From the NCBI GenBank assembly GCA_019634575.1, contig JAHCAY010000001.1, positions 620,001 through 684,000 of the forward strand: a DNA stretch of 64,000 nucleotides, in the 5' to 3' direction. The position numbers and the translations under genes were made by a program. The notes beneath the pieces are model-generated. The model was not told the origin of the DNA. It did no database searches and worked only from the letters and a program-made list of their open reading frames with translations. Origin of the DNA: Candidatus Didemnitutus sp. (GTDB taxonomy: Bacteria; Verrucomicrobiota; Verrucomicrobiia; Opitutales; Opitutaceae). The stretch's first letter is position 1, and each line of letters begins with the position of its first letter. Below are positions 9,506 to 18,389 of this stretch, in pieces.

Positions 9506-10435
9506 TCAACGTCCGCGCCGCAGCACGATCTCGTGCTCGCGCCGCTCGACGACGACACCGAAATCCTTTTTCAGCAGTTGCAGCAGGGACTCGGTCTTGT
9601 CGGCCCGCAAGATGCCGCTCAGTTCCAGCGAGCGCAGATCCGCATCCGCGATCACGAGACGCGCCGTCGAGTGGCGGTTGAAAGACTCCACCACCTCCGA
9701 CAACGGCGCCGCATCGAACTCGAGCAGCGGGATCCGCCAGGTGAGCGCCTCGTCCATCTCGCGCGCGCCGACCGGCACCACGGCCGTAGGCACGGGCGGC
9801 GCGCTCACGTTCACGACCGTGCGATTGCCAGCCGTCACTCGCGCGTAGCGGAAAGGCGCCGCCGATCCCGAGCGATCCTGCTCCGGCTTTTCGACGGAGA
9901 CGATGCCTTCGGTCACCAGCACATCGACCGCGCCGCCTCCGATTTGCACGGCGAACGCCGTGCCGACCGCGCGCACTTCGACGCCGTGCGCGACCACGAC
10001 GAAGGGGCGCTGCGGGTCCTTCTGCACTTGAAAATGCGCCTCGCCGCGCTCGAGCACGACACGGCGCACCGCCGGTTCAAAGGCCACCCGGAGCTCAGCT
10101 CCTTCCCGGAGATCGACCGCCGTGCCATCGGGCAGGACTTGGTGACCGGGAGCCCGCGCGATGACGGGCGCGGGAGCTTGCACGCCCGCCGGGATCGGCG
10201 CGTTCGGCTCCGAGCGATAGGCGAAGAGTCCCCACAACACCACCAAGCCCGCCACGCCCGCGACCACACCCCAGCGGCGACGGCGCCGCCGCTGGAGCTT
10301 GCCTGCGACGCGCGACAACACGCGGTCCACGGCACCCTGCGACACCGCCCAATCGAGCGCGTGCTGACTGTCGCCCGCGGCGACATCCTTATCGTTATTC
10401 CCCGGAGGAACGGTTTTGCTGCGACGGGATTTCAT
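9506..10435 (-). CDS. FecR-family anti-sigma factor
   Basis: 309-residue inner-membrane signal transducer that holds the neighbouring ECF sigma factor inactive until the receptor's STN domain signals substrate. A cytoplasmic N-terminus (about 1-50, very basic near KLQRRRRRRWG) leads into one transmembrane segment (GVVAGVAGLVVLWGLFAY). The periplasmic FecR domain follows (HQVLPDGTAVDLREGAEL, then VEVRAVGTAFAV), and a C-terminal STN-like subdomain ends in KKDFGVVVERREHEIVLRR. The ATG at 10435 overlaps the sigma-factor stop as ATGA, so the two are translationally coupled. A longer reading of this frame would run back through the sigma gene and is not real. Confidence 0.9.
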   Translation of the reverse strand: MKSRRSKTVPPGNNDKDVAAGDSQHALDWAVSQGAVDRVLSRVAGKLQRRRRRRWGVVAGVAGLVVLWGLFAYRSEPNAPIPAGVQAPAPVIARAPGHQVLPDGTAVDLREGAELRVAFEPAVRRVVLERGEAHFQVQKDPQRPFVVVAHGVEVRAVGTAFAVQIGGGAVDVLVTEGIVSVEKPEQDRSGSAAPFRYARVTAGNRTVVNVSAPPVPTAVVPVGAREMDEALTWRIPLLEFDAAPLSEVVESFNRHSTARLVIADADLRSLELSGILRADKTESLLQLLKKDFGVVVERREHEIVLRRGR

Positions 10436-10971
10436 CGTTCGAACAAGCGTTGATAACCTTGGGCCCGGAAAAATTCCTCCAGGCGACGCACACCGCGCGC
10501 CGCCTGCTCGTCCACCGTTTTCGGCGAAATGCCAAGGCGCTGCGCGACCTCCTGACGCGGCAACCCCTTCAAGCGATAGAGGACAATAACGTCGCGGCAG
10601 CGCCGCGGCAGCGCCACGAGCCCCTCGGCCAGCACCTCGATTTTTTCCTCCGTGTCGATTTGCTCCTGTGCGCTCGGCTTTTCCTCGACCACCTCGAGTC
10701 CGCCAGCCTCGCGCTCGGAGAGAAAAGGCGCCGTTCGGTTCCGCCGCACCCAATCGAGCGCGAGACGCCGCGCCACCGTGAACAGGAAGGCGCGCGCCGA
10801 GCGCACCGGCGTCGACAGATGGGTGCGCCAAATGCGCAGGTAGGATTCCTGGACTACATCGTCAACGTCGCGCACCGCCGGAAAGGATCCTCGGAGATAC
10901 GAGCGCAGGATCGGTTCGTGCGGCTGGACCTCCTCGGAGAACCAGCGCCGGTGTTCAGGGGTGTGGGGCAT
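10432..10971 (-). CDS. ECF-subfamily RNA polymerase sigma factor
   Basis: 179-residue FecI-type sigma factor expected to direct transcription of this locus when released from FecR. Region 2 is seen as FPAVRDVDDVVQESYLRIWR, and region 4 as LPRRCRDVIVLYRLKGL followed by a helix-turn-helix (RQEVAQRLGISPKTVDEQ). I chose ATG 10971 (MPHTPEHRRW...) because conserved sequence begins just after it. In-frame ATG 11109 and a start at 11154 would add 46-61 low-complexity residues, and the latter would overlap the end of the fucosidase gene. Stop and FecR start overlap (ATGA). Its position inside a run of glycosidase genes, not at one end, is notable. Confidence 0.88.
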   Translation of the reverse strand: MPHTPEHRRWFSEEVQPHEPILRSYLRGSFPAVRDVDDVVQESYLRIWRTHLSTPVRSARAFLFTVARRLALDWVRRNRTAPFLSEREAGGLEVVEEKPSAQEQIDTEEKIEVLAEGLVALPRRCRDVIVLYRLKGLPRQEVAQRLGISPKTVDEQAARGVRRLEEFFRAQGYQRLFER

Positions 10972-11116
10972 CGCGACAGGGTGCGGAGAGGTGGCGCCAT
11001 CATTCAACGCCAGCGCAAAGGCGCAACTGTCGTCCGCGTCCTCGTCCGCGCCGGCGCTTCTCGGCGGCTCGGATGCGGAGGTCTGCGGGAATGATGAAAT
11101 CTCGTCCATGTCCTGT

Positions 11117-12526
11117 TCACCGCTCGATTGCGCCACCCTCGAATTCGACGACATAGACCGTCCCCATCAGGTCGTTCACTTCGCACGACACTTCGAAAGA
11201 GCGCGCACCCGACGCATCGACGCGCACCGGAATCGACTCATGGCGCGGATCGTCGAGGCGGTGAACGCTGATGACGCGATTCCTGAATGCCGGCAGCGCG
11301 AAAGTGCGGTCGCGCTCCACGTGGAAGACCGTGAAATACAGCCGCCCCGGCTTGGTCGTGCAGCGCCAATCGGTGAAGGCGAGGAATGGCGCCGTGCCCG
11401 ACGGGCGGCGCAGGTGCGCGGCCGGCTCGCCGAACTCCTCGCCGAACGGCGATCGCCCCGCGCCGTAGATCGCCTCGCCGTGCGCCTTCAACCAATCGCC
11501 GACAGCGCGCAGATTCTCCGCGCAAACCTCCGGCACCGTCCCATCGGCCATCGGCCCGATATTGAGCAGGTAGTTCCCGCCCTTGCTGACGACGTCAACG
11601 AGACGGAATACGACTTCGCCGGGCGACTTCCAGTTGCGGTCGTCGCGGCGAAATCCCCACGTCTGGTTCATCGTCGCCGGCACTTCCCACGCCGTCGCTG
11701 AGCCGGCATTCGGCACGACATTGTCGTCGGTGCTGACGTAGTCTCCCGTGCCGCCGAGCCGACCATCGATCAGGCAATCCGGCTGCAGCGCGCGCACGAG
11801 TTTGACCAAGCGATCGGCCCGGCCGTTCGTCGCCATCATGTGCGGCGTGTCGAACCACACGAGCGCCAGCGGGCCATAGCCGGTGAGCAACTCGCGCAAC
11901 TGCGCCTCCACCTTGCCTTGAAGGTAGGCGTCGAACGAGCCGTCGCGCTCCTTCTCCGCGTTGGGCGGAAAATCCCAGTCGTTCCCCGCCCCACCCCGTT
12001 CATGCCAGTCTTGCGCCTGCGAATAATAGACGCCGAAGCGCAAGCCACGCCGAGCGCACGCCGCCGCGAGCTCACGCACGACATCCCGCCCGAACGGCGT
12101 CGCGTCCACGACGTTGAACGAACTCGCCTCGGATTTGAACAGCGCGAAGCCGTCATGGTGCTTCGCCGTCAACACGACGTAGGTCATGCCCGCATCGGCG
12201 GCGAGGCCAGCCCACGCGTCGGCGTCGAACCGCGCCGCCGTGAACTGGCGCGCGAGCCCCGCGTATTCCGACGCCGGAATCTTCATGCGGTGCTGCACCC
12301 ACTCGCCGATGCCGGGCGAACGCTCGCCCTTCCAGTAGCCGGCGGGCAGCGCGTAAAGTCCCCAATGGATGAACAACCCGAACTTGCCCTTGCGAAACCA
12401 GCGCAGCCGGATCTCGCGCGCCGCCGCGTCAGCATCCGGCGAGCTCACGTTTTCCGATGCACGCGGCGCGACGGCACTGACTGCGAGAGCGATGGCAGCG
12501 AGGAACGTTTGGCTGAATCGGTTCAT
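11117..12526 (-). CDS. Alpha-L-fucosidase (GH29)
   Basis: 469-residue exported GH29 enzyme releasing alpha-L-fucose from glycan side chains. The signal peptide is about residues 1-23. Family signatures are WFRKGKFGLFIHWGLYALP (about 43-61), VVLTAKHHDGFALF (117-130), VWFDTPHM with the expected nucleophile Asp226, and GGNYLLNIGPMADGTVPE near the C-terminus. A GH29 acid/base residue is not conserved enough to assign. An upstream in-frame extension to 13027 only re-reads the neighbouring esterase gene, so ATG 12526 (MNRFSQTFLA) is used; it lies 11 bp after that gene's stop. Together with GH31, GH2 and an acetyl esterase it suggests a fucosylated, acetylated polysaccharide. Confidence 0.92.
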   Translation of the reverse strand: MNRFSQTFLAAIALAVSAVAPRASENVSSPDADAAAREIRLRWFRKGKFGLFIHWGLYALPAGYWKGERSPGIGEWVQHRMKIPASEYAGLARQFTAARFDADAWAGLAADAGMTYVVLTAKHHDGFALFKSEASSFNVVDATPFGRDVVRELAAACARRGLRFGVYYSQAQDWHERGGAGNDWDFPPNAEKERDGSFDAYLQGKVEAQLRELLTGYGPLALVWFDTPHMMATNGRADRLVKLVRALQPDCLIDGRLGGTGDYVSTDDNVVPNAGSATAWEVPATMNQTWGFRRDDRNWKSPGEVVFRLVDVVSKGGNYLLNIGPMADGTVPEVCAENLRAVGDWLKAHGEAIYGAGRSPFGEEFGEPAAHLRRPSGTAPFLAFTDWRCTTKPGRLYFTVFHVERDRTFALPAFRNRVISVHRLDDPRHESIPVRVDASGARSFEVSCEVNDLMGTVYVVEFEGGAIER

Positions 12527-12537
12527 GGCCGGAGAGG

Positions 12538-13860
12538 TCAGCGGCGGCCTTGCGCAATCAACCATTCCTTCGCGCGCTCGGTTTGCTCTGGTGTGGCCGC
12601 GTGCCCCATCTCGAGCGCGATCAACATTTGTTTCGGGGCGGAGATGCTGTTGTAGGCCGCGAACACGGAGGTCGGCGGACAGCTTTCGTCGTTGTAGCCC
12701 CAGGAGTAGAAACCCGGCGCCTTTATCCGGCGCGCGAAATTCACCGCGTCGTAGTAGCCCGTCGTCGCGATGCGCTCGGGAGTCGCGAGCGGCGCGGGCG
12801 CGCCGTCCGGGCTGGGCCGAAACATGTGCGGCCAGCCGCCGGCGCGCCCATGCAGATAGCCGGTGACATCGCAATAGGCCGGATAAAACGCCGCTACGGC
12901 GGTCACGCGCGAATCGAGTCCCGCCGTGACGAGAGAGAGCTGCCCGCCCTGGCTGCCGCCGGTGACCAGAAGATGCCGGCCGTCCCATGCCGGCCGGTTG
13001 ACGAGAAAATCGTTCGCTCGCAGGCATCCGAGGTAGATGCGGCGATAGTAGTATCGATCACGCTGATCGAGATTGAGCACGTTGTAGGCGTCCAGTGCGC
13101 CCGTCGCCAGGCTCGTGTAAACCTCGGGGGCAAGATTCACGGGGATGCCGTGCACGCCGATCTGGAGGGTGATGAACCCTTTTTCCGCCAACTCGCGGTC
13201 GCCGGTGTAGGCGCGCACGCCCGCTCCCGGCACACGCAGCAGCGCGGGGTATTTTCCCGGAGCCTTCGGTTCGCACAAAATGCCGTAAACGCGCGCCGTG
13301 CCCGTGCCCGCGGCATTCAGTGTCGCGACGCTGACGTGATACACGTTAATCGCGCCGGTGGACTCCGCCGGAAGCAGTTCGACTCGCGGATCGAGCGGCA
13401 CTTGCTCGAGCGCGGTTTTCCCTTCGGCCCAAAACCGATCGAAGTCCTCCGGCTCGCGCTGCGTCGCGGCGATTTTCTCGGGAGAAAAGCCTGCCGTCGC
13501 GAGCGCTCGCACGGTTTTTCCGCCGACGCTCGCGGTCACGATGCAGCGTAGGAATCCCGGCGCAGTCAGCGTCCCGCCATCGATCTCGGCGCTGCCGTCG
13601 GCCAGTTTCGCCGTGCGCTCATCAGCCGGCATCATCTCGGATCCGACGCGGTATTTGATCTCCACTCCGCGGAGCGGCTCCTGATCCCAACTCGCGCGCA
13701 CCCGGAAAATCACCTTCTCGCCGGGAAGATAGGTCCAGCCGGCGCGATCCGGGACGACCTGCAATTGGGTCGCGGCCACGCGCTCGCCGCCGAAGGGCAG
13801 AGCTGTCACCGCGCGCAACGCGGAGGTCAGCAGCAAAAAACCGAGTAGCAATCGATTCAT
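12538..13860 (-). CDS. Acetyl-xylan-esterase / cephalosporin-C-deacetylase-like secreted esterase
   Basis: 440-residue alpha/beta hydrolase of the AXE1 type, predicted to remove acetyl groups from a polysaccharide in the periplasm or outside the cell. A signal peptide (about 1-20) precedes a beta-rich N-terminal domain (about 25-125) and the catalytic domain. The nucleophile is Ser303 in TGGSQGGQ. The candidate Asp391 lies in SWGYNDESCPPTSVFAAYN, a strong AXE1-family motif, and the His420 in ALEMGHA. The gene sits 16 bp after GH31 and 11 bp before the fucosidase on the same strand, so it is almost certainly co-transcribed with them. Confidence 0.87.
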   Translation of the reverse strand: MNRLLLGFLLLTSALRAVTALPFGGERVAATQLQVVPDRAGWTYLPGEKVIFRVRASWDQEPLRGVEIKYRVGSEMMPADERTAKLADGSAEIDGGTLTAPGFLRCIVTASVGGKTVRALATAGFSPEKIAATQREPEDFDRFWAEGKTALEQVPLDPRVELLPAESTGAINVYHVSVATLNAAGTGTARVYGILCEPKAPGKYPALLRVPGAGVRAYTGDRELAEKGFITLQIGVHGIPVNLAPEVYTSLATGALDAYNVLNLDQRDRYYYRRIYLGCLRANDFLVNRPAWDGRHLLVTGGSQGGQLSLVTAGLDSRVTAVAAFYPAYCDVTGYLHGRAGGWPHMFRPSPDGAPAPLATPERIATTGYYDAVNFARRIKAPGFYSWGYNDESCPPTSVFAAYNSISAPKQMLIALEMGHAATPEQTERAKEWLIAQGRR

Positions 13861-13876
13861 GGGGAAAACGGTTCGA

Positions 13877-15643
13877 TCATCGTGAACTCCGCTCTCGCGC
13901 GCGTGCGCCGTAGCCGACCAAACCGACGATCTTGAGCGCCACGTCCGCTCCGGCCGCGTCGATCGTCAGCCACGCCGCCGCAGCGTCGTAGCTCCAGCGC
14001 GTCGCGCCGATCACGCCCGCCGGCTGCGCAAAAGTCTTCACCCGCAAGCGCCACTGGCTTTCGTGCTGACTCGCAACCGCGATTGTGCCCGCGTCTTCGT
14101 CAACTTCGATGGTGGCGTCTGCATACTCGGTTCCAGTGCCGAGTGGCAGGTGGCAGAGGCGGTGCGATCGACCCGCCGGAAACACCAGCAAAGCTCGGCG
14201 CTTCGCGTCGGCTTCGTTGCCATTGCCCAGTGCGCCCAACCGTGTCGCCATGGGGATCACGGCCCCCGCGCGCACGAAGATCGGGTATCGCTCAAGCGGG
14301 ACGTCGTAGGCGAACTCCGTTCCCGGCGCGTAGGTGCGGTCTTGTTGCCACCAATCGATCCAAGTCCCTTCCGCCGGCGTCCGAACCTGTTTCGTCAACT
14401 CCGGTCCGGCTACCACCGACACGAACACATCCGGTCCGAGCAGGTGCTGCCGCCGCGCCGAGTCCGGTTGGCGCACGACCGACCCGCGGCCGAGATGTGC
14501 ATCCACTGCGCACGAGAAAAGGTAGTCTCCCAATTCGCTGTGGAGCGTCGCGAAATCGCGATAGATCCGCACGGTCTCCTCGTCGTGAAACCACGGCAGG
14601 TGCTCCTTGAGGCCGCCGTTCGATCCGCCGTTCGACATCACCGGCATCAGCGCACCGAGTTGGGCGTAGCGGATCAGCTCGGTTTTCGACGGGGGTTTTT
14701 CGTAGTATCCGCCGACCTCGACGGCGAGCACTCCGTAACCGGCCGCCGCGCTGCGATAGAGATTGTCCAGCTGCAGGCGGATCCCGCCCCAGTCGCCGGA
14801 AAAGTCCCCCGACCAACCCACCGAGCATTTCGCGATCGGAGCGGCCCAACCGTCTTGATGCGAGTAAGGCCGCGCCAGTGTGATCGCCTCTGGGTTCCGC
14901 GAAACCGCGTAGTCATGGATCGCGGAGTAATACCAGTTCTTGAACGTGTCGCGGTCCATCTCGCCGACCGAGGTGCGGAACCGCTCCGGCAGGTATGCCT
15001 CGCCTTGGTCGACCTTCCAGCCGTCGATCTTGAGCCGCGCGACTTGGTCCATGCGCTTCGCCCACAACGCCCGTGCAGCCGCGCTGGTGAAGTCGAGATG
15101 ACGTCCCCGCCCCTTCCACCAGTCGATCACGCGTCCGTCATCGACCGCGAAGCCCAGCGCCTGCACGCGGTCGTATTCCGGATCGGGCTGCGGCACGTCC
15201 TTGCTGGTGATGTTGAGGCAGCCGGTCAGCCAGAGGATCACGCGCACGTTCTTCGCGTGCAGGCCTTGAACCATCTCGGCCGCGCCGGGGTATCGCCGCG
15301 CGTCCCATTCGAAGTTCGTGTAGGCGGTGCTCCACGGACTATCGACAATGACCGCCCCGACCGGAATCCCGCGGCTGAGGTAACCGTCGACCAGGCCTTC
15401 CGTCGCCGCGCGGGTGTTCTGCGAATCCTCCCAAACCCAAGGCTCGAACGCCCACCGAGGCACCAGCGGCGGCGGGCCCGCCAAGCGGCTGACCTTGGCA
15501 GCGCCCACGCACGACAGCGACAGGCAGAGCATACAAGCCAAGGTCGCGCCGCGCAAAACTCCGAGCCGGCGCAGTGCGGGGCGCGTCCAAGCAAACAATC
15601 CACGGCGCTGGGGGTGAGGCGCTAGCGAGGGGTGACGAGGCAT
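13877..15643 (-). CDS. Glycoside hydrolase family 31 protein, short form
   Basis: 588-residue exported GH31 enzyme (alpha-xylosidase, alpha-glucosidase or alpha-galactosidase activity possible). After a signal peptide (about 20-48) the TIM barrel begins almost at once (WAFEPWVWEDSQN, then GAVIVDSPW). The nucleophile is Asp212 in KIDGWKVDQGEAY, the likely acid/base Asp280 in WSGDFSGDWGG. C-terminal beta domains follow (PIFVRAGAVIPM). The N-terminal mutarotase-like beta-sandwich that normally precedes the GH31 barrel appears to be missing, which accounts for the small size. First gene of the minus-strand locus; about 170 bp upstream, where the promoter should lie, show no clear operator. Confidence 0.85.
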   Translation of the reverse strand: MPRHPSLAPHPQRRGLFAWTRPALRRLGVLRGATLACMLCLSLSCVGAAKVSRLAGPPPLVPRWAFEPWVWEDSQNTRAATEGLVDGYLSRGIPVGAVIVDSPWSTAYTNFEWDARRYPGAAEMVQGLHAKNVRVILWLTGCLNITSKDVPQPDPEYDRVQALGFAVDDGRVIDWWKGRGRHLDFTSAAARALWAKRMDQVARLKIDGWKVDQGEAYLPERFRTSVGEMDRDTFKNWYYSAIHDYAVSRNPEAITLARPYSHQDGWAAPIAKCSVGWSGDFSGDWGGIRLQLDNLYRSAAAGYGVLAVEVGGYYEKPPSKTELIRYAQLGALMPVMSNGGSNGGLKEHLPWFHDEETVRIYRDFATLHSELGDYLFSCAVDAHLGRGSVVRQPDSARRQHLLGPDVFVSVVAGPELTKQVRTPAEGTWIDWWQQDRTYAPGTEFAYDVPLERYPIFVRAGAVIPMATRLGALGNGNEADAKRRALLVFPAGRSHRLCHLPLGTGTEYADATIEVDEDAGTIAVASQHESQWRLRVKTFAQPAGVIGATRWSYDAAAAWLTIDAAGADVALKIVGLVGYGARARERSSR

Positions 15644-15812
15644 CTGATAACTAGACGCGCCCCCCCGTCGGTTTCCCTACAAGAATGTTCTGCCTCGAGT
15701 CGTCCGATGGCATGACATGCGGCAGTGTTGCACCGGGCCGCGTCAGACGGGGACGGAGTAAGCGTGGCACAGGCGCGGGGCGAGGCGGGTTAACTCGCAC
15801 GGAATGCCACAC

Positions 15813-17411
15813 CTACATTCCTGTCGCCGTCCGTCTCGGCCGATCCGCCGGGGTCGCTTGCGCGCGGGCGATCTCCTCGGCGCGCAGCTCGCGGCGCAGG
15901 TATTTTCCGACCCCCGACTTGGGGAGCGCCGAACGAAACTCGACCAGACGCGGGACCTTGTAGGCGGCGAGATGCTGCCGACAGTGCGCGATCACCGCCT
16001 CGGCATCGAGCGTCGCCGCCGGCTGAAGCACGACGAACGCTTTCACCGTCTCGCCGCGGTAGGGATCGGGCACGCCAATCACGACTGCCTCCAATATGCC
16101 CGGGTGACGGAACAACGCCTCCTCGACCTCGCGCGGGTAGACGTTGAATCCTCCCGCGATAACGAGGTCCTTCTTGCGATCGATCAGGTAAAAATATCCC
16201 GCCGCGTCGCGATAGCCGATGTCGCCGGTGTGGAGCCAACCGTCGCGCAGGACGCGGGCCGTTTCCTCCGGCGCGCGCCAGTAGCCGGCCATCACTTGCG
16301 GGCCGCGCACGACGACCTCGCCCGCTTCACCGTCGGGCAGATCACGCGTGCCGGTTTCGACATCCACGATGCGCACCTCCGTGTCCGGAGCCGGGCGGCC
16401 GATGCTGCCGGCGACGACCGGGCCGTCGGGCGGATTGGCGTGCGTGACCGGAGATGTTTCACTCAGCCCGTAGCCCTCGGAAATCTGACCGCGACGGAGA
16501 AGTTTAGTCTGAAAATTCCGCATCACCTCGACCGGCAGCGCCGCGCCTCCGCTCATGCAGACGCGAACCGAGTCGAAGTCCTCCGGCGCCGCCTCCGGTG
16601 TGTTCAGCAAACCGATGAACATCGTCGGCACGCCATGAAAAATCGTCGGGCGATGCCGGCGGAACGTTTCCACGACATTTCGCGGCTCGAAACGCGGGAA
16701 CACGATCACGGTCGCGCCGTGCGCCACGCCAGCCGCCAGCACGCACGTCAGCGCAAAAATGTGGAAGAACGGCAACGCTCCCACCAACACCTCGGGATCG
16801 GCGCGCCCGAGCCCCACGCACGCGGCCGACTGAAACACGTTTGCGACGATGTTCGCCTGCGTGAGCATCGCCCCCTTGGAGACGCCGGTTGTGCCGCCGG
16901 TGTATTGCAGGCAGGCGAGGTCGTGCGGCTCGAGTTTCACAGGGACCGGTTGCCCTCCTCGCGCCAGCCACTCGGGCCAGCTTGCGCTGTCTCCACCGGG
17001 CGCGGCGCCGTTGACGACGATGACCGTCGGCGCATGTGGACACTCGTTCGCTGCGGCAGCGGCCACCTCCGCGCATTTGGCATCTGACAGGACGAGCGCG
17101 ATGGCCGCGTCGCTCCACTGCGCGCTCGCTTCCGGGCGCGTGTAGATTGTGCAAGTCGGCGTGGCGATCGCTCCTATTTCCCAGAGCGCAAAGAGCGCCA
17201 CGGCGAACTCGATCGAATTCGGCATTATCAGCGCCACTCGATCTCCTTTCCGAATGCCACGCGCTTGGAGACCGGCCGCGACCGCGCGCACGTCATGGCA
17301 GAAATTCCGGTAGGTAACACGGCGGGACTCACAGACGAAAACGGCGCGATCCGGCACACGGGCGCACGTCCGCGCGAGTAACTGCGGCAAAAGCAGGTCG
17401 GGGGCAGGCAT
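15813..17411 (-). CDS. Acyl-CoA ligase (ANL superfamily, FadD-like)
   Basis: 532-residue AMP-forming ligase that activates a carboxylic acid to its CoA thioester in the cytoplasm. Motifs: YTGGTTGVSKGAML (phosphate-binding loop, A3), GYGLSETSPV (A5), GWLHTGDIGYRDAAGYFYL (A7), DRKKDLVIAGGFNVYPREVE (A8) and the catalytic Lys in PKSGVGKYLRREL (A10). ATG 17411 is chosen over an upstream in-frame start at 17498 because it has a good Shine-Dalgarno (GAGGGG, about 8 nt upstream) and begins at family length. It lies downstream of the FadR-type regulator on the same strand, so it is probably under the same control. The substrate acid is unknown. Confidence 0.88.
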   Translation of the reverse strand: MPAPDLLLPQLLARTCARVPDRAVFVCESRRVTYRNFCHDVRAVAAGLQARGIRKGDRVALIMPNSIEFAVALFALWEIGAIATPTCTIYTRPEASAQWSDAAIALVLSDAKCAEVAAAAANECPHAPTVIVVNGAAPGGDSASWPEWLARGGQPVPVKLEPHDLACLQYTGGTTGVSKGAMLTQANIVANVFQSAACVGLGRADPEVLVGALPFFHIFALTCVLAAGVAHGATVIVFPRFEPRNVVETFRRHRPTIFHGVPTMFIGLLNTPEAAPEDFDSVRVCMSGGAALPVEVMRNFQTKLLRRGQISEGYGLSETSPVTHANPPDGPVVAGSIGRPAPDTEVRIVDVETGTRDLPDGEAGEVVVRGPQVMAGYWRAPEETARVLRDGWLHTGDIGYRDAAGYFYLIDRKKDLVIAGGFNVYPREVEEALFRHPGILEAVVIGVPDPYRGETVKAFVVLQPAATLDAEAVIAHCRQHLAAYKVPRLVEFRSALPKSGVGKYLRRELRAEEIARAQATPADRPRRTATGM

Positions 17412-17552
17412 AGGTTTTCCCCTCGACGCGGCGAAAAAGGGGTAACGCCAGGCGCGTGGGAGCGCCGCTACGACGCCAGCGGACTCCAGCGCCGACAACG
17501 CGTTCCGTTTATCGATTCGGGCAGCCGAATGCCTCGGCGCTACCGCACGAGA

Positions 17553-18242
17553 TCACAGCTTGCGCACCGCGAAGAGCAGATGCTCGAGCGTCGCGTCGCG
17601 CGCCTTCGCCGCATCGCGGTTGCGGATGTGAGCGAGGATTTCCTCGTGGTAGCGGTGGATCGCGACCCAGTGATCGTCCGGGATGACCTGTCCGTAGATC
17701 TCGGTCATGACGCCGCCCAACACATCGAGCAGCGCGCAAACCAAGGTATACAGCAGCGGGTTACCCGTAGCCTGCGCGATGCGGCGATGGAATTCCGAGT
17801 TCAGCGACGCGTAGCGGAACTTGTCGTCCATCGCCCCGCGCATCTGCTGCACGATGTCCTCCAAATCCGCCAAGTCCTGCTCGGTGCGCTTCTGCGCGGC
17901 CAGCATCGCTGCGTGCATTTCCAGGCCATGGCGCGCCTCCTCGATTTCCCAGGCATTGTTCACGCGCGTGGCGGCGAGTCGCTCAATCACTTCGGCGAGT
18001 GAGCGCGCGTCCAGTGGGCGGACGACCGCACCCACGCCGTTGACCATTTCGATCACACCTTTGCCGACAAGCGTGCGCATCGCTTCCCGCACAACGGGCC
18101 GGCTCACATCCAGCAACTCAGCCAGCTTGCCCTCCGCCGGCAACACCGTGCCCGCCTTCAGATCGTTCTTCTGAATGTGTCCGAAAATCGAACGCACCGC
18201 TTGATCGACGAGGCTTTCTTTTTGCAGAGGAGCGAGGCTCAT
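17553..18242 (-). CDS. GntR-family transcriptional regulator, FadR subfamily
   Basis: 229-residue DNA-binding regulator. An N-terminal winged helix (about 8-75, with GTVLPAEGKLAELLDVSRPV and VVREAMRTLVGKGVIEM) is joined to an all-helical FCD effector domain (about 90-225, with LNSEFHRRIAQATGN and RYHEEILAHI, whose His residues match the FCD metal/ligand site). Regulators of this class usually repress genes for using organic acids, sugars or acyl compounds and are released by the substrate or its CoA ester. It is transcribed divergently from the ten-gene operon starting at 18452. The shared intergenic region holds two mirrored operator-like elements, one near each gene. Confidence 0.93.
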   Translation of the reverse strand: MSLAPLQKESLVDQAVRSIFGHIQKNDLKAGTVLPAEGKLAELLDVSRPVVREAMRTLVGKGVIEMVNGVGAVVRPLDARSLAEVIERLAATRVNNAWEIEEARHGLEMHAAMLAAQKRTEQDLADLEDIVQQMRGAMDDKFRYASLNSEFHRRIAQATGNPLLYTLVCALLDVLGGVMTEIYGQVIPDDHWVAIHRYHEEILAHIRNRDAAKARDATLEHLLFAVRKL

Positions 18243-18274
18243 TACAGGGCATTTTTCGGCAGTAAATTGTTTTC

Positions 18275-18292
18275 TGTCAAGCTATCTTATAG
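18275..18292 (-). promoter_or_regulatory. Operator-like element, copy 1 (regulator side)
   Basis: TGTCAAGCTATCTTATAG. It contains the palindrome CTAT-N3-ATAG, a spacing typical of FadR/GntR half-sites. On the minus strand its TTGACA (18280-18275) points toward the regulator start at 18242 and could be a -35 box. It is an inverted copy of the element at 18390-18407, differing only at the three central bases. Likely binding site of the adjacent FadR-type regulator (autoregulation). Confidence 0.65.
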
Positions 18293-18389
18293 ATTCACAA
18301 CTGGATAGGCGATTGCACTACTCGCGCATAGACAGGGAACTACGCTCTTTTGCCCTAGCCTAGTCAAGAAGGTCACTTCTCAATCATAC

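Noticed and set aside
12526..13027. Longer start for the fucosidase
   Set aside because: The extension re-reads the esterase gene in another frame, and the signal peptide begins at 12526.
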